This document shows positions 34,474 through 43,762 of a stretch of DNA of 64,000 nucleotides, piece by piece. A program made the translations under genes and the position numbers. Each line of letters opens with the position of its first letter. The first letter of the stretch is position 1. Origin of the DNA: Clostridia bacterium (GTDB lineage: Bacteria > Bacillota > Clostridia > Monoglobales > Monoglobaceae); the NCBI GenBank assembly GCA_017546145.1, contig JAFYXN010000025.1:1-64000 (forward strand). The letters run 5' to 3'. Under the pieces are notes generated by a model. The model made no database searches and was not told the DNA's origin. It worked only from the letters and a program-made list of their open reading frames with translations.

Positions 34474-35748
34474 TTAATCTTCAAATCTGACAGTCGCACT
34501 CTTTGCGTGAGCAGTCAGACCTTCCTTTCTTGCAAAGCGGTCAATGTCACTTGCCACGCGGCTGAGTGCCTCCTCGGTGTAATAGGTGTACTGGGTCTTT
34601 TTTACAAAATCGTCTACCGAGAGGGGGCTTGAAAACTTAGCCGTACCGCTTGTAGGCAAGGTGTGATTTGCGCCCGAAAGATAGTCCCCCAAAGCCTCAG
34701 GGCAATATCTGCCCATAAAGATTGACCCTGCATGACGGATTCCGTCAAGGAAGTCAAACGGGTTGTCCACACAAAGCTCCAAATGCTCGGGAGCAATCTC
34801 GTTTGCAATCTCAATAACAGTTTTAAGGTTGTCGGCAACAATAATTTTGCCGTTGTTGTCAATAGATGCTCTTGCAATCTCTGCACGTTCAAGCAAAGGG
34901 ATTTGTCTTTCAAGCTCGTCCGATACAGCTTTTGCAAGCTGCTCGCAGTCGGTCACCAAAACCGCACTTGCAAGCTTGTCGTGCTCTGCCTGAGAGAGTA
35001 AGTCTGCCGCAACGAACCGTGGATTGCTTTTTCCATCGGCAACAACCAGAATTTCGCTCGGCCCTGCAATCATGTCAATTGAAACCTGACCAAACACCTG
35101 ACGCTTTGCCTCTGCCACAAACGCGTTGCCCGGCCCCACAATCTTGTCAACCTTGGGGACGGTTTCTGTGCCGTAGGCAAGTGCAGCAACCGCCTGCGCA
35201 CCGCCCACCTTGAATATCTTGTCAACACCTGCAATGTTTGCCGCAGCCAATATTGCCGGATTTATCTTTCCGTCATCCGAAGGGGGCGTCACAATTACCA
35301 CCTGACGGCAGCCTGCAATCTTTGCCGGAATGGCATTCATCAGTACTGTGGAAGGATATGCCGCAGTTCCCCCCGGAACATAAAGACCCGCGCGGTCAAT
35401 CGGGATAACCTTCTGACCTGTAACAATACCGTTTTCATCGTTTATAATAAAGCCGTGGCGCACCTGCTTTTCGTGAAACTTTCTTATGTTTGCCGCAGCC
35501 TTTTTCAAAACCTCCAAAAACTCCGGCTCAACAAGCGTCATCGCCTCGTTAAGCTCTTCCTTTGTAACTGCAAGCTCGTTCAGCTTTGCCTTGTCAAACT
35601 TTTCGCAGTATTCAAAAAGCGCCTTGTCGCCGTTTTGTCTTACATTTGCAATTATATCTGATACTATGGCGGTAACATCAAAATCGGGAACAACTCTTGC
35701 AAAGATGTCCTCGTTTGCCACCTCGTTGTACTTTAAAATCTTAATCAT
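34474..35748 (-). CDS. hisD: Histidinol dehydrogenase
   Basis: 424 residues. The zinc- and NAD-linked four-electron oxidase is recognised by RAGLYVPGGTAAYPSTVLMN, VGPGNAFVAEAK and IAGPSEILVVAD; catalytic His pairs lie in SQAEHD and SGANHTLPT. It performs the final two steps to histidine. It overlaps the hisZ-hisG fusion stop by 8 bp. Confidence 0.96.
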   Translation of the reverse strand: MIKILKYNEVANEDIFARVVPDFDVTAIVSDIIANVRQNGDKALFEYCEKFDKAKLNELAVTKEELNEAMTLVEPEFLEVLKKAAANIRKFHEKQVRHGFIINDENGIVTGQKVIPIDRAGLYVPGGTAAYPSTVLMNAIPAKIAGCRQVVIVTPPSDDGKINPAILAAANIAGVDKIFKVGGAQAVAALAYGTETVPKVDKIVGPGNAFVAEAKRQVFGQVSIDMIAGPSEILVVADGKSNPRFVAADLLSQAEHDKLASAVLVTDCEQLAKAVSDELERQIPLLERAEIARASIDNNGKIIVADNLKTVIEIANEIAPEHLELCVDNPFDFLDGIRHAGSIFMGRYCPEALGDYLSGANHTLPTSGTAKFSSPLSVDDFVKKTQYTYYTEEALSRVASDIDRFARKEGLTAHAKSATVRFED

Positions 35749-37354
35749 TCTTCCGTTCCTCCACCTGCTGCATCATGCTTTTCAGGATTTTCTCAATCTG
35801 TCCGTTTTTAAATTTAAAGCTTGCCTTGTTGGCAATCAGTCTTGCGCTGATTGGAACAATCTCCTCCTTGACTTCAAGGTTGTTTTCTTTAAGGGTTGTG
35901 CCTGTTTCAACTATATCCACAATCACGTCCGAAAGCCCCAGAATGGGTGCAAGCTCTATCGAGCCGTTGAGGTGTATAATATCAATCTCGCGTCCCTGTG
36001 CCTTGTAATAGTTCTTTGCAATATTGGCAAACTTTGTTGCAACACGCAAAGTCCGTTTGCCGTCTGCCGAAAAGTCCTTTTTGCCCGCAACCGCCATACG
36101 GCACTTGCCAAGACATAAGTCCAAAAGCTCATAAACCTGCGGCTCGTATTCAAGAAGTATATCCTTGCCCGCAACACCGATGTCCGCCGCTCCATGCTCA
36201 ACATAAATCGCAACATCAGACGGCTTTACCCAAAAGTATCTTATTTTAAGCTCCTCGTTCTCAAAAATCAGCTTTCGGCTTTCCTCCTTAATCGAGGGAC
36301 ATTCAAAGCCTGCCTTTTCAAACATTCCATAGACCTTTTCGCCAAGTCTGCCCTTGGGAAGAGCAATGTTGAGTACCCTTGCGTCCGAAGTATTTTCTGC
36401 GCCCGCCTCCTTAGCCTCTTCTTCCTCTGCCTCAAGGCGTTCAAGCAAATCAAGGTATACCGCAAAGCCGATTGCGCCCGAGCGTCTGTTCATCTTCTGC
36501 AGCAGCTTGTCATACTGACCGCCCGAAAGTATTCCGCCCGGAATACCGTTTATAAAGCCCTTAAACGCCACACCGCTGTAATACTTCATGCTGTTTGCAA
36601 CAGAAAAGTCAATTTTTACGTTGCTTTGGCAACCCGTAGCCTTAAGACTTTCAAAAATATCCGCAAGCTGATTGACAGCCTGCAAAAATCCGCCACTTAC
36701 CGAAAACGCCTTTAACCTTGAAATAACCTCATCGGGCTCACCATAAACCGTAACAAGACTTGTCAAAAGCTCTGTGGTGTCCTGGGGCAGCTCCTCAGCC
36801 TTGCAAACCGCCAAAGCCGCCTGCAGATTCTTCTCGCCCAAGGCACTAAGATACGCTTTTTGACTCTCTGCCGAAAGTTCTGCTGCGTCCATTGCCTCAG
36901 AAATTATTCCCATGTGCGAAATATCAAGAACATAATCCGCCGAAATGCACTCAAGACTTTTTGCAGCAAGCATAACCACTTCTGAAACACATCCGCCGTC
37001 AAGGTCGCCTATGCATTCAAGACCGACCTGCATAATCTCTTTAAATACCCCTGTATCACCCGACGCACGGTATACGTTTTCGTTGTAATACACCTTTTGC
37101 ACCGCGCCTTGGGTGTCCTTGCTGTTTTTTACAATCGACAGCGTAACATCAGGCTTAAGCGCCATCAGCTTGCCGTCTGCGTCGGTAAAGGTAAGAATAT
37201 TGTCAGAAATAAGAAAGCCCTTGTTCTTTGCATAAAAGTCATATTCCTCAAACTTGCTCATTCTGTATTTGGTGTAGCCATAGCTGCTGTAAAGCTTGCG
37301 CAGGGCAAACATTGCCCTTTCATCCTTCTCAAAAACATTTTCATCGTTAAACAT
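35741..37354 (-). CDS. hisG: HisZ-HisG fusion: ATP phosphoribosyltransferase with regulatory domain
   Basis: 537 residues from the ATG at 37352-37354 (GGAGG upstream). Residues 1 to about 305 are HisZ, a class II aminoacyl-tRNA-synthetase-like domain, with ALKPDVTLSIVKN and GGQYDKLLQKM. A short acidic linker (about 308-325, EAEEEEAKEAGAENTSDA) leads to the short-form HisG catalytic domain (about 326-537), with LNIALPKGRLGEKVYGMFEKAG and IVETGTTLKENNL. In other bacteria HisZ and short HisG are separate proteins forming a hetero-octamer that does the first, feedback-inhibited step. Here they form one chain. The linker DNA still holds AAGGAGGC (36405-36412) but no nearby start codon, suggesting fusion of two adjacent genes. 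Confidence 0.9.
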   Translation of the reverse strand: MFNDENVFEKDERAMFALRKLYSSYGYTKYRMSKFEEYDFYAKNKGFLISDNILTFTDADGKLMALKPDVTLSIVKNSKDTQGAVQKVYYNENVYRASGDTGVFKEIMQVGLECIGDLDGGCVSEVVMLAAKSLECISADYVLDISHMGIISEAMDAAELSAESQKAYLSALGEKNLQAALAVCKAEELPQDTTELLTSLVTVYGEPDEVISRLKAFSVSGGFLQAVNQLADIFESLKATGCQSNVKIDFSVANSMKYYSGVAFKGFINGIPGGILSGGQYDKLLQKMNRRSGAIGFAVYLDLLERLEAEEEEAKEAGAENTSDARVLNIALPKGRLGEKVYGMFEKAGFECPSIKEESRKLIFENEELKIRYFWVKPSDVAIYVEHGAADIGVAGKDILLEYEPQVYELLDLCLGKCRMAVAGKKDFSADGKRTLRVATKFANIAKNYYKAQGREIDIIHLNGSIELAPILGLSDVIVDIVETGTTLKENNLEVKEEIVPISARLIANKASFKFKNGQIEKILKSMMQQVEERKND

Positions 37355-37355
37355 C

Positions 37356-37643
37356 TTATTCTGCCTCCATCTTGTCAAGAGCCTTTTTATAGCCGTCACT
37401 TCCGTAAATCAGGCACTTGTTTACACGGCTTATTGTAGCCGTGCTTGCCCCTGTCTCCTTCGAGATTTCCGCATAGCTTTTGTTCATGTTCAGCATCCGC
37501 GCAACCTCAAGCCGCTGTGACATATCCTGAATTTCCTTGATTGTGCAGATGTCCTCAAAAAAGCTTCTGCATTCCTCAGTTGTTTCAAATTTTACTATTG
37601 TATTAAAAAGTCTTTCTGTTTCGGGTTTATGTAGCATAGTCAT
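37356..37643 (-). CDS. yerC: TrpR-family regulator (YerC/HisR type) of the his operon
   Basis: 95 residues from the ATG at 37641-37643, with GAGGTG upstream. The TrpR-like helix-turn-helix is centred on DMSQRLEVARMLNMNKSYAE and ISKETGASTATISRVNKCL. It belongs to the YerC/YecD branch, predicted in Firmicutes to control histidine genes rather than tryptophan genes. It is the first gene of the operon and its stop touches the hisZG start, so it is very likely autoregulatory for the whole his operon. The effector is probably histidine or a histidine signal, which is inference. Confidence 0.85.
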   Translation of the reverse strand: MTMLHKPETERLFNTIVKFETTEECRSFFEDICTIKEIQDMSQRLEVARMLNMNKSYAEISKETGASTATISRVNKCLIYGSDGYKKALDKMEAE

Positions 37644-37676
37644 TTTTACACCTCGATTATTTAAAATCACTTTCAC

Positions 37677-37705
37677 AGTTTATCACACTAAAGCGCTAAA
37701 GTCAA
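37677..37705 (-). promoter_or_regulatory. Promoter of the his operon with operator-like sequence
   Basis: Minus strand TTGACT (37705-37700), 17-bp spacer, TAAACT (37682-37677). Within the spacer is CTAAAGCGCTAAAG (37688-37701, plus strand), a direct repeat of CTAAAG around an AGCGCT palindrome. Its position suits a repressor such as the TrpR-type first gene. No T-box or leader peptide is visible in the short leader. Confidence 0.7.
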
Positions 37706-37777
37706 TAATTTTTTAAAGATTTACGAAGTTAATCTATACAAAAAGCGAGGTTTGCGCACAATATATTATAGAAATAA

Positions 37778-37806
37778 TTGACAAATACGGCGTTTTGGGG
37801 TACAAT
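37778..37806 (+). promoter_or_regulatory. Promoter of gtrA and the HAD gene
   Basis: TTGACA (37778-37783), 17-bp spacer, TACAAT (37801-37806), about 50 bp before the gtrA start. Divergent from the his promoter. Confidence 0.75.
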
Positions 37807-37855
37807 TTAAGCAGCAAATAATGCAAGCATGGCAGGAGGTGAGTCCCACCGTACT

Positions 37856-38281
37856 ATGAAAAACCTGTTTAAAAAAATATATTTACGGCGCAAACACTTT
37901 ATAAAGTTTTCGCTGTCCTCTTTTACGGCATTTTTGGTGGACTACTCGATATACAGCCTTATCCTTGCAATCGGGACCGAGCATGTAAACTTTTTGAGTC
38001 TGACCTTTGCCAATGTTGCGGCAAGAATTATAAGCTCGACACTGAATTTTAACATAAACCGCAAGCTGGTGTTCAAAAGCCGCAAAAATGTTTGGGAATC
38101 CGCTGTTGAATACTTTTCACTGGCGGCGGCAATTCTGTTTGGCAACAGCCTTGTTCTTAACTTTTTTGCAAACGTTCTTGATATAAACCACTACTTTGCA
38201 AAAATACTGACCGAAATAATTTTCTTTTTGTTTAATTTTACAATCCAGTCGTTTGTAATTTTCAGAAACAAAAAACAGTAA
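37856..38281 (+). CDS. GtrA-family membrane protein
   Basis: 141 residues from the ATG at 37856. Four membrane helices fit GtrA proteins: FSLSSFTAFLVDYSIYSLIL, then the loop FNFNINRKLVFKSRKN, then two more helices. The family is thought to flip or assist polyprenyl-linked sugars for wall or surface glycans. GGAGGTGA lies about 14 bp upstream, a long spacing, so the exact start is uncertain; an in-frame ATG at 37829 is the alternative. The HAD gene follows after 73 bp. Confidence 0.83.
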   Translation: MKNLFKKIYLRRKHFIKFSLSSFTAFLVDYSIYSLILAIGTEHVNFLSLTFANVAARIISSTLNFNINRKLVFKSRKNVWESAVEYFSLAAAILFGNSLVLNFFANVLDINHYFAKILTEIIFFLFNFTIQSFVIFRNKKQ

Positions 38282-38354
38282 GCGCCTGCGGCAACCAAGC
38301 ATTGACCGCATCAAGGCTTTTTGACACGATTTCTAATTTTCAGGAGGCACTTCC

Positions 38355-39203
38355 ATGGGCAAAAAACCGGTTATTGCACTGATGTATGACTTTGACAAAA
38401 CACTGTGCACCAACGATATGCAAAACTATACCTTTATCCCAAGTCTTGGCATTTCGACCGACGATTTCTGGGGCGAGGTCAACACATTCTCAAAGCAAAA
38501 CAATATGGACGGCTTGCTTTGCTATATGTATATGATGCTGAAGAAGGCAGGCGCGCGCGACATACCCATCCGCCGCGAGGACTTTGTCAAGCTGGGCAGC
38601 AAAATTGAATATTTTTCCGGTGTTGAGGACTGGTTTGACCGAATGAACCGCTACGGCGAGGAAAGAGGCGTTCAGATTGAGCATTATGTTATCTCGTCAG
38701 GGCTTCAGGAAATTATCGAAGGCTCAACCATTTATAAAAACTTTAAAAAGACCTACGCCTGCGAATTTCTTTACGACATAAACGGGGTTGCCGTTTGGCC
38801 AAAGAACGTGGTCAACTTTACCACAAAGACGCAGTTCCTTTTCAGAATAAACAAGGGCGAGCTGAACATCTCGGACGACAAAAAGCTTAATACCTACATT
38901 CCTATGGAGGAACGGCGGATACCGTTTCGCAATATGATTTACATAGGCGACGGAATGACCGATGTTCCATGCATGAAGCTTGTAAAGCAAAGCGGCGGAC
39001 AGTCAATTGCGGTCTTCAGGCGCAAAAGCAAAACCACTGCATCAAAGCTTTTGCTTGAGGACAGAGTGAATTTTATTACCGAGGCAAACTACAGCGAAGG
39101 CAAAGAGCTTGACATAATTGTAAAAACCATAATTGACAAAATGGCGGTTGTTGACACCCTGACCGAAATCCACAGAAAGCACAAAAAATCCGTTGAAAGC
39201 TAA
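38355..39203 (+). CDS. HAD-superfamily hydrolase, phosphoserine-phosphatase-like
   Basis: 282 residues. Motif I is DFDKTL (Asp12 and Asp14), motif II VISSGLQE, and motif IV YIGDGMTDVPCMKLVKQSGG. This is subclass I organisation with a substantial helical cap (about 30-105). It is a small-molecule phosphatase of unknown substrate. GGAGG precedes the start and a terminator follows. Confidence 0.85.
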   Translation: MGKKPVIALMYDFDKTLCTNDMQNYTFIPSLGISTDDFWGEVNTFSKQNNMDGLLCYMYMMLKKAGARDIPIRREDFVKLGSKIEYFSGVEDWFDRMNRYGEERGVQIEHYVISSGLQEIIEGSTIYKNFKKTYACEFLYDINGVAVWPKNVVNFTTKTQFLFRINKGELNISDDKKLNTYIPMEERRIPFRNMIYIGDGMTDVPCMKLVKQSGGQSIAVFRRKSKTTASKLLLEDRVNFITEANYSEGKELDIIVKTIIDKMAVVDTLTEIHRKHKKSVES

Positions 39204-39228
39204 AAAAGAGCCTTTTGGCTCTTTTTTA
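39203..39228. terminator. Terminator between the HAD gene and tspO
   Basis: AAAAAGAGCC and GGCTCTTTTT around TTTT, located between converging genes and probably serving both. Confidence 0.88.
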
Positions 39229-39696
39229 ATTAAGTAAATATATAAACAAGTTCAAATATGCCGCAAATGTAACCCACAAAAGGTACGGAAACAATAGCCA
39301 TCCGGCAGGCTTTGAGACGCGGTAAAACGAAATCAATGTGACAAACACCAGTATCCACAAAAGCACAAGCCAGAAAAACGAAAACAGATACCAATTAAAT
39401 ACAAAGAAGAATATTGACCAGAAAAAATTTACAGCCAGCTGAAGCGCATACCTTGTAAGCGCGCTGCTTACCTGACCCTTGGGCGCACCCGAGGTATACA
39501 CCAGATATGATGCTATGCCCATAAGGGTGTAAAGTATAGTCCAGACAACAGGGAACAGCCACCCGGGGGGCGAAAGCGGCGGTTTGACAAGCTGCGAAAA
39601 CTGCTCCATACTGTTCATTGTAAGAAGTCCTGCAACTGCACCCACCAAAAGAGGAATTGCGATTGATATAAGCAGGGTTTTCCACTTTATTTTCAT
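39226..39696 (-). CDS. tspO: TspO/MBR-family membrane protein
   Basis: 156 residues with five membrane helices. The family signature PPLSPPGWLFPVVWTILYTLMG (about 39-60) is clear, with WSIFFF and LLPYLLWVTFAAYLN-like helices later. TspO proteins bind tetrapyrroles and steroids and are linked to porphyrin handling and stress. No tetrapyrrole genes are nearby. The start ATG at 39696 has GAGGTGATT upstream. Confidence 0.93.
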   Translation of the reverse strand: MKIKWKTLLISIAIPLLVGAVAGLLTMNSMEQFSQLVKPPLSPPGWLFPVVWTILYTLMGIASYLVYTSGAPKGQVSSALTRYALQLAVNFFWSIFFFVFNWYLFSFFWLVLLWILVFVTLISFYRVSKPAGWLLFPYLLWVTFAAYLNLFIYLLN

Positions 39697-40282
39697 ATAT
39701 AATCACCTCACTGTAGATATATGAATAACTCACATTGCATATTCATAAATATGTAATTGTTTCCATTTTATAGGCCGGCTCCGCCCCCTATGACCCCCTT
39801 ATACACCGATTTATCGCTCAGGAGTTTGTAGATATTCAGCTTTTATGAAATAGTGAACGCTAAGATACACGCACTCAGCGTGTGCTGTCGCTAAAACGCC
39901 TTGCCTGCAAATGAAGATGATTGCAAGGCATTTTTCGCTATTTCACAAAATCTTCATAAACAATCTCCAATCGCAATAAATAAGGTGTGTTTATAAAAGC
40001 TTTGCTTCGTGGGTCTTAAAAAACCCTTGAGGAATACCCTGAAAAAACCGCCTTATGAGCGGCAATTGGTGGGTGTTTCGAGAATTGTTGAGGACATTAA
40101 AAATCGGTGGTGCAATCAGTTTCCGCTGCAGGCACCACCGATTTAGCGAGGCAAACAATAGGTTTGTTTATCCGAGCGTTTGATACCGCAGACAATTCGA
40201 GTACTACAGTCACCTGAGCCGCAAATCGGCGCGGCAGGGGTTACAAGGGGTCTTGCTGCAGAGACCCCTTGTAAATAAAAAT

Positions 40283-40351
40283 ATGTTTAAGAAGTACTTG
40301 GTTGTTGCGTTGGCTTTTTTGTTATCAGTAGAGAAAACAACTCTCCCTTGA
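40283..40351 (+). CDS. Possible 22-residue hydrophobic peptide
   Basis: The frame reads MFKKYLVVALAFLLSVEKTT plus LP: a basic start followed by a single hydrophobic segment, like a small membrane peptide or a leftover signal peptide. There is no clear ribosome-binding site; a 13-bp hairpin ends 8 bp upstream. It is listed because its composition is unusual for a random frame, but it may not be a gene. Confidence 0.25.
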   Translation: MFKKYLVVALAFLLSVEKTTLP

Positions 40352-40493
40352 ATTAATACTTCATATTTGACTTGTATTGTATTTTGAATATAAAATGAAT
40401 ATATTTTTAATATATCATATTTATATTTTATATGCTATAATTAACTTGTGCATGGGTCCCTTATTGGGTACTCAGCTCCAATTGTCGCCAAAC

Positions 40494-40533
40494 AACCACA
40501 AAAGGGACGGAAATTTCCGTCCCTTTTGTGGTT
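40494..40533. terminator. Bidirectional terminator of rpoD
   Basis: A 40-bp perfect palindrome: AACCACAAAAGGGACGGAAA and its exact complement. It lies 9 bp beyond the rpoD stop. Confidence 0.85.
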
Positions 40534-40542
40534 ATATCATTT

Positions 40543-41874
40543 TTATTCTAAATAATCCTTAAGCTTTTTACTTCTGCTGGGATGTCTTAACTTTCTGAGC
40601 GCCTTTGCTTCAATCTGACGAATACGCTCACGCGTAACATTAAACTCCTTACCCACCTCTTCAAGCGTTCTTGCCCTGCCGTTGTCAAGTCCAAACCGAA
40701 GTCTTAAAACCTTTTCCTCTCTGGGTGTCAGGGTGCTCAAAACATCTACAAGCTGCTCTTTAAGCAATCTGAAGGTCGCCGCATCCTGCGGTGCAGGGGT
40801 TTCGTTGTCCTGAATAAAGTCACCAAGATGGCTGTCTTCCTCTTCGCCGATAGGTGTTTCAAGCGATACAGGCTCCTGAGCAATCTTCATAATCTCGCCA
40901 ACCTTGTCAATAGGCATATTAAGTTCCTTTGCAACCTCCTCAGGCAACGGGTCACGACCCAGCTCCTGAACAAGCTGTCTTGTAACACGGATAAGCTTGT
41001 TTATTGTTTCAACCATGTGCACAGGGATTCGGATTGTTCTTGCCTGGTCAGCAATCGCACGTGTTATAGCCTGACGAATCCACCATGTTGCATAAGTACT
41101 GAACTTATAGCCCTTTGTATAGTCAAACTTTTCAACAGCCTTAATAAGGCCAAGATTACCCTCCTGAATGAGGTCAAGGAACAGCATTCCTCGTCCTACG
41201 TATCTTTTTGCAATACTTACAACAAGACGGAGGTTTGCCTCTGCAAGCCTCTGCTTTGCCACAGCATCGCCCTCTGACATCTTCTGTGCAAGCTCTGCCT
41301 CTTCTGTTCCTGAAAGCAGCGGAACCTTACCGATTTCTTTAAGATACATACGCACAGGGTCATCAATGCTGACACTGTCAGGAACACTGAGGTCTGCAAG
41401 CTCGTCTTCGGTAATCTGAAAGTCATCCTCCAGTTCAGGAAGCTCCTCTTCAAAATTGCCGATAATCTCAATGCCCTGCTTTTCAAGAAAATCATAGATT
41501 CGCTCAATTTGGTCGGCATCCATTTCAACTGCCTCAAGCTTGCTCTGAATATCATTATATGAAAGCTCGCCGTTCTTTTTTCCAAGCTCCACAAGCTCCT
41601 GAAGTGCCTGCTTTTGCATGTCCTTGGAAACAGTCTTCTTTTCGCCTTTTTGCTCCTTTGCCTTTTTAGAGGTCTTTTTAACAGGCTTTTCGGCATCGTT
41701 ATCAACAGCAATTTCGTCCGCCACTTCGGCATCTGCCGTTTTCTTTGACTTTGCCGGCTTGTTTGCCTTTTGTGCAGTTTCATCCTTTGCGGCTGTCTTC
41801 TTTTTTGTTTCTTTCTCTTCTGCCGCAACCTCTGCTGTTTCTTTTATTTCTTCTTTAGCCTTCTTGGTACTCAT
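40543..41874 (-). CDS. rpoD: RNA polymerase primary sigma factor (sigma-A)
   Basis: 443 residues from the ATG at 41872-41874, which overlaps the dnaG stop (TGATG). A Lys/Ala-rich N-terminal extension (1-85) precedes region 1.1. Region 2 has [20 protein letters not shown], region 3 [13 protein letters not shown] and region 4.2 [20 protein letters not shown]. It is the housekeeping sigma factor. The dgt-dnaG-rpoD order is a version of the macromolecular-synthesis operon lacking rpsU. Confidence 0.97.
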   Translation of the reverse strand: MSTKKAKEEIKETAEVAAEEKETKKKTAAKDETAQKANKPAKSKKTADAEVADEIAVDNDAEKPVKKTSKKAKEQKGEKKTVSKDMQKQALQELVELGKKNGELSYNDIQSKLEAVEMDADQIERIYDFLEKQGIEIIGNFEEELPELEDDFQITEDELADLSVPDSVSIDDPVRMYLKEIGKVPLLSGTEEAELAQKMSEGDAVAKQRLAEANLRLVVSIAKRYVGRGMLFLDLIQEGNLGLIKAVEKFDYTKGYKFSTYATWWIRQAITRAIADQARTIRIPVHMVETINKLIRVTRQLVQELGRDPLPEEVAKELNMPIDKVGEIMKIAQEPVSLETPIGEEEDSHLGDFIQDNETPAPQDAATFRLLKEQLVDVLSTLTPREEKVLRLRFGLDNGRARTLEEVGKEFNVTRERIRQIEAKALRKLRHPSRSKKLKDYLE

Positions 41875-43673
41875 CACTTCTCGCCTTTCTGTTTTTTATC
41901 CTTTTTCAGCTTGTCCATAATCTCCTGAAGTTTTGCCGCATCAGTTTGCTCTGTCATTGCCGCCTGTTTCAGGTAAAATTCTTTAATTATCTTAAGAGGC
42001 ATCTTTGCCGCCTCGGCTTTATTTTCAACATTTTTATCGTCCGAAAGAATTTCCGACACCGTTCCGGTGTCCGCCTCGTCAAACTCTGAAATAATCTGCA
42101 TCGGGCGAATCTTTTCTCCGTTTTGGTGAGTGCGGTAGATAATCTCCGCTAACCTTCGGTGAATACCCTCGGTGAACTCCTCAGGTTTAAGCTTGTCTGA
42201 CACAGTTTTAAAAATTTCCGGCTCGCAGATAAGATTAAGCATCAGCTTTTCCGCATTGTAAAGTCGCATACGGTCAAGGTCCTGCCTTCCGCCCGTCCGC
42301 GCCTCAAACGCACGCTTTTCGTCACGCTGCGCTTTTAGCTGTTCCCCCTTTTGGTTTTTCCGCATCAGATTTTCAACCTGTGCTGTTATACTTGCAGGGG
42401 AAATGTCGGTTTTTCGTGCTGTCTTCTTTATATAAACTTCTCTTTCGACATCGTTTTTTATATTGGCAAGGATTTTTGCAATTTGCTCAATAAATTCTAT
42501 TTTTTCAACAGTATCTTCAAGATTATATTGTTTCTCAATTTTTCCTATTTTATACTCTATGAAGCTTTCGGCGTTGTCAACCAAAAGCTCAAACATCTCT
42601 TTGCCCTTGGCGTTTATATACTCGTCAGGGTCCTTGCCGTCGGTAATGGTCAGCACGCGGCATTTAATGTTTGCCTCACGCATAATCCCGCCGGCGCGGT
42701 CTGCCGCCTTTTGCCCTGCCTCGTCAGCGTCATAGCAAAGAACCGCTTTGTCCGCATATCTTTTCAAAATTTCCGCCTGCTGCGGTGTAAATGCCGTTCC
42801 AAGCGACGCCACGGCGTTGTCAAACCCGTTCTGATGCAGCGAAATTACGTCCATATACCCCTCCATCACCAAAAACTGTCCTGCCTTTGAATTTTTGGCA
42901 ATGTTCATAGCAAAGAGGTTGTCCTTCTTTTTGAACACAAGCGTTTCGGGCGAGTTGAGGTATTTGGGTGCGTTGTCCTTGTCGGTCATAATTCTTCCGC
43001 CAAAGGCGATTACGTTGCCCCGAAGGTCAAGTATAGGAAACATCACCCTGTCGCGGAACTTATCAAAGTATGTGTCGTTGTCACGCTTTACCGCAAGCCC
43101 TGCCTCCAAAAGCTCTGTTTCGGCATAGCCTTTGGTCTTCATAAAATCAATCAGCGCCGTCCACGAATCGGGAGCATAACCCAAGCCAAAGCTTTTTATG
43201 GTGGAATTGCTCAGTCCGCGCCGTTTTAGGTAGCCAAGCGCCCCCTCGCCGCTTTTTGACGTCAGATTGGCAAAAAAGAATCTTGCCGCCTCGGCATTCA
43301 TCTCGTACATACGCTTCTTTTTGTTGTGAATTTCGGCGGCTTTCGCACGCTCCGAGCTGCTTCGGTAGTCAGGAATGGGGATTCCTGCTCTTTCTGCAAG
43401 AAGCTTTACCGCCTCCATGAAGTCAAGGTTTTCCTTCTGCATTATAAAATGTATAGCCGTTCCTCCTGCGCCGCAACCAAAGCAGTGAAAAAGCTGCTTG
43501 TCCGGCGAAACCGAGAACGACGGTGTTTTTTTGTCGTTGTGAAGAGGGCACAACGCCTGAAAGCGGTTGCCCACCCGTTTGAGCGTGACATAGCGTGAAA
43601 TCAAATCAACAATATCGGTTTTACCGAGTACTTCATCAACAAAATCCTGAAAATCGACTGACTGTCTCACCAT
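41874..43673 (-). CDS. dnaG: DNA primase
   Basis: 599 residues from the ATG at 43671-43673 (AGAGGTG upstream). The zinc-ribbon CHC2 domain (about 38-66) shows [14 protein letters not shown] and [10 protein letters not shown]. The TOPRIM core has [15 protein letters not shown] and [11 protein letters not shown]. The C-terminal helicase-binding region is about 440-599. DnaG makes RNA primers at the fork. It overlaps rpoD. Confidence 0.96.
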   Translation of the reverse strand: MVRQSVDFQDFVDEVLGKTDIVDLISRYVTLKRVGNRFQALCPLHNDKKTPSFSVSPDKQLFHCFGCGAGGTAIHFIMQKENLDFMEAVKLLAERAGIPIPDYRSSSERAKAAEIHNKKKRMYEMNAEAARFFFANLTSKSGEGALGYLKRRGLSNSTIKSFGLGYAPDSWTALIDFMKTKGYAETELLEAGLAVKRDNDTYFDKFRDRVMFPILDLRGNVIAFGGRIMTDKDNAPKYLNSPETLVFKKKDNLFAMNIAKNSKAGQFLVMEGYMDVISLHQNGFDNAVASLGTAFTPQQAEILKRYADKAVLCYDADEAGQKAADRAGGIMREANIKCRVLTITDGKDPDEYINAKGKEMFELLVDNAESFIEYKIGKIEKQYNLEDTVEKIEFIEQIAKILANIKNDVEREVYIKKTARKTDISPASITAQVENLMRKNQKGEQLKAQRDEKRAFEARTGGRQDLDRMRLYNAEKLMLNLICEPEIFKTVSDKLKPEEFTEGIHRRLAEIIYRTHQNGEKIRPMQIISEFDEADTGTVSEILSDDKNVENKAEAAKMPLKIIKEFYLKQAAMTEQTDAAKLQEIMDKLKKDKKQKGEK

Positions 43674-43762
43674 TATCACCTCTGCTATTTAAATTCGACA
43701 TAAAGTCTTAATTTCCTTTTGGGGATTTTTAGTTTTTTGTCAAAGTCCCTTACAATCAGCTT

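Larger units (their letters stand above)
39697..40542. other. 846-bp gene-poor region rich in hairpins
   Basis: No recognisable gene. Inverted repeats in order: 39864-39952, outer GAAATAGTGA/TCGCTATTTC with inner CACGC/GCGTG and GCCTTGC/GCAAGGC; about 40104-40145, a 12-bp stem AATCGGTGGTGC/GCACCACCGATT; about 40216-40240, GCCGC/GCGGC; 40239-40275, TTACAAGGGGTCT with its complement. A 22-codon frame (40283-40351) and a terminator-like palindrome (40494-40533) follow. It could be decayed mobile DNA or a structured RNA gene. Confidence 0.7.

Noticed and set aside
37606-37700. T-box or leader-peptide attenuator for the his operon
   Set aside because: The leader is only about 30 nt, with no T-box sequence, no His-codon run and no terminator.
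40377-40562. 61-codon plus-strand frame before the rpoD terminator
   Set aside because: It is AT-rich, has no ribosome-binding site, runs into the rpoD terminator palindrome and overlaps the rpoD end.
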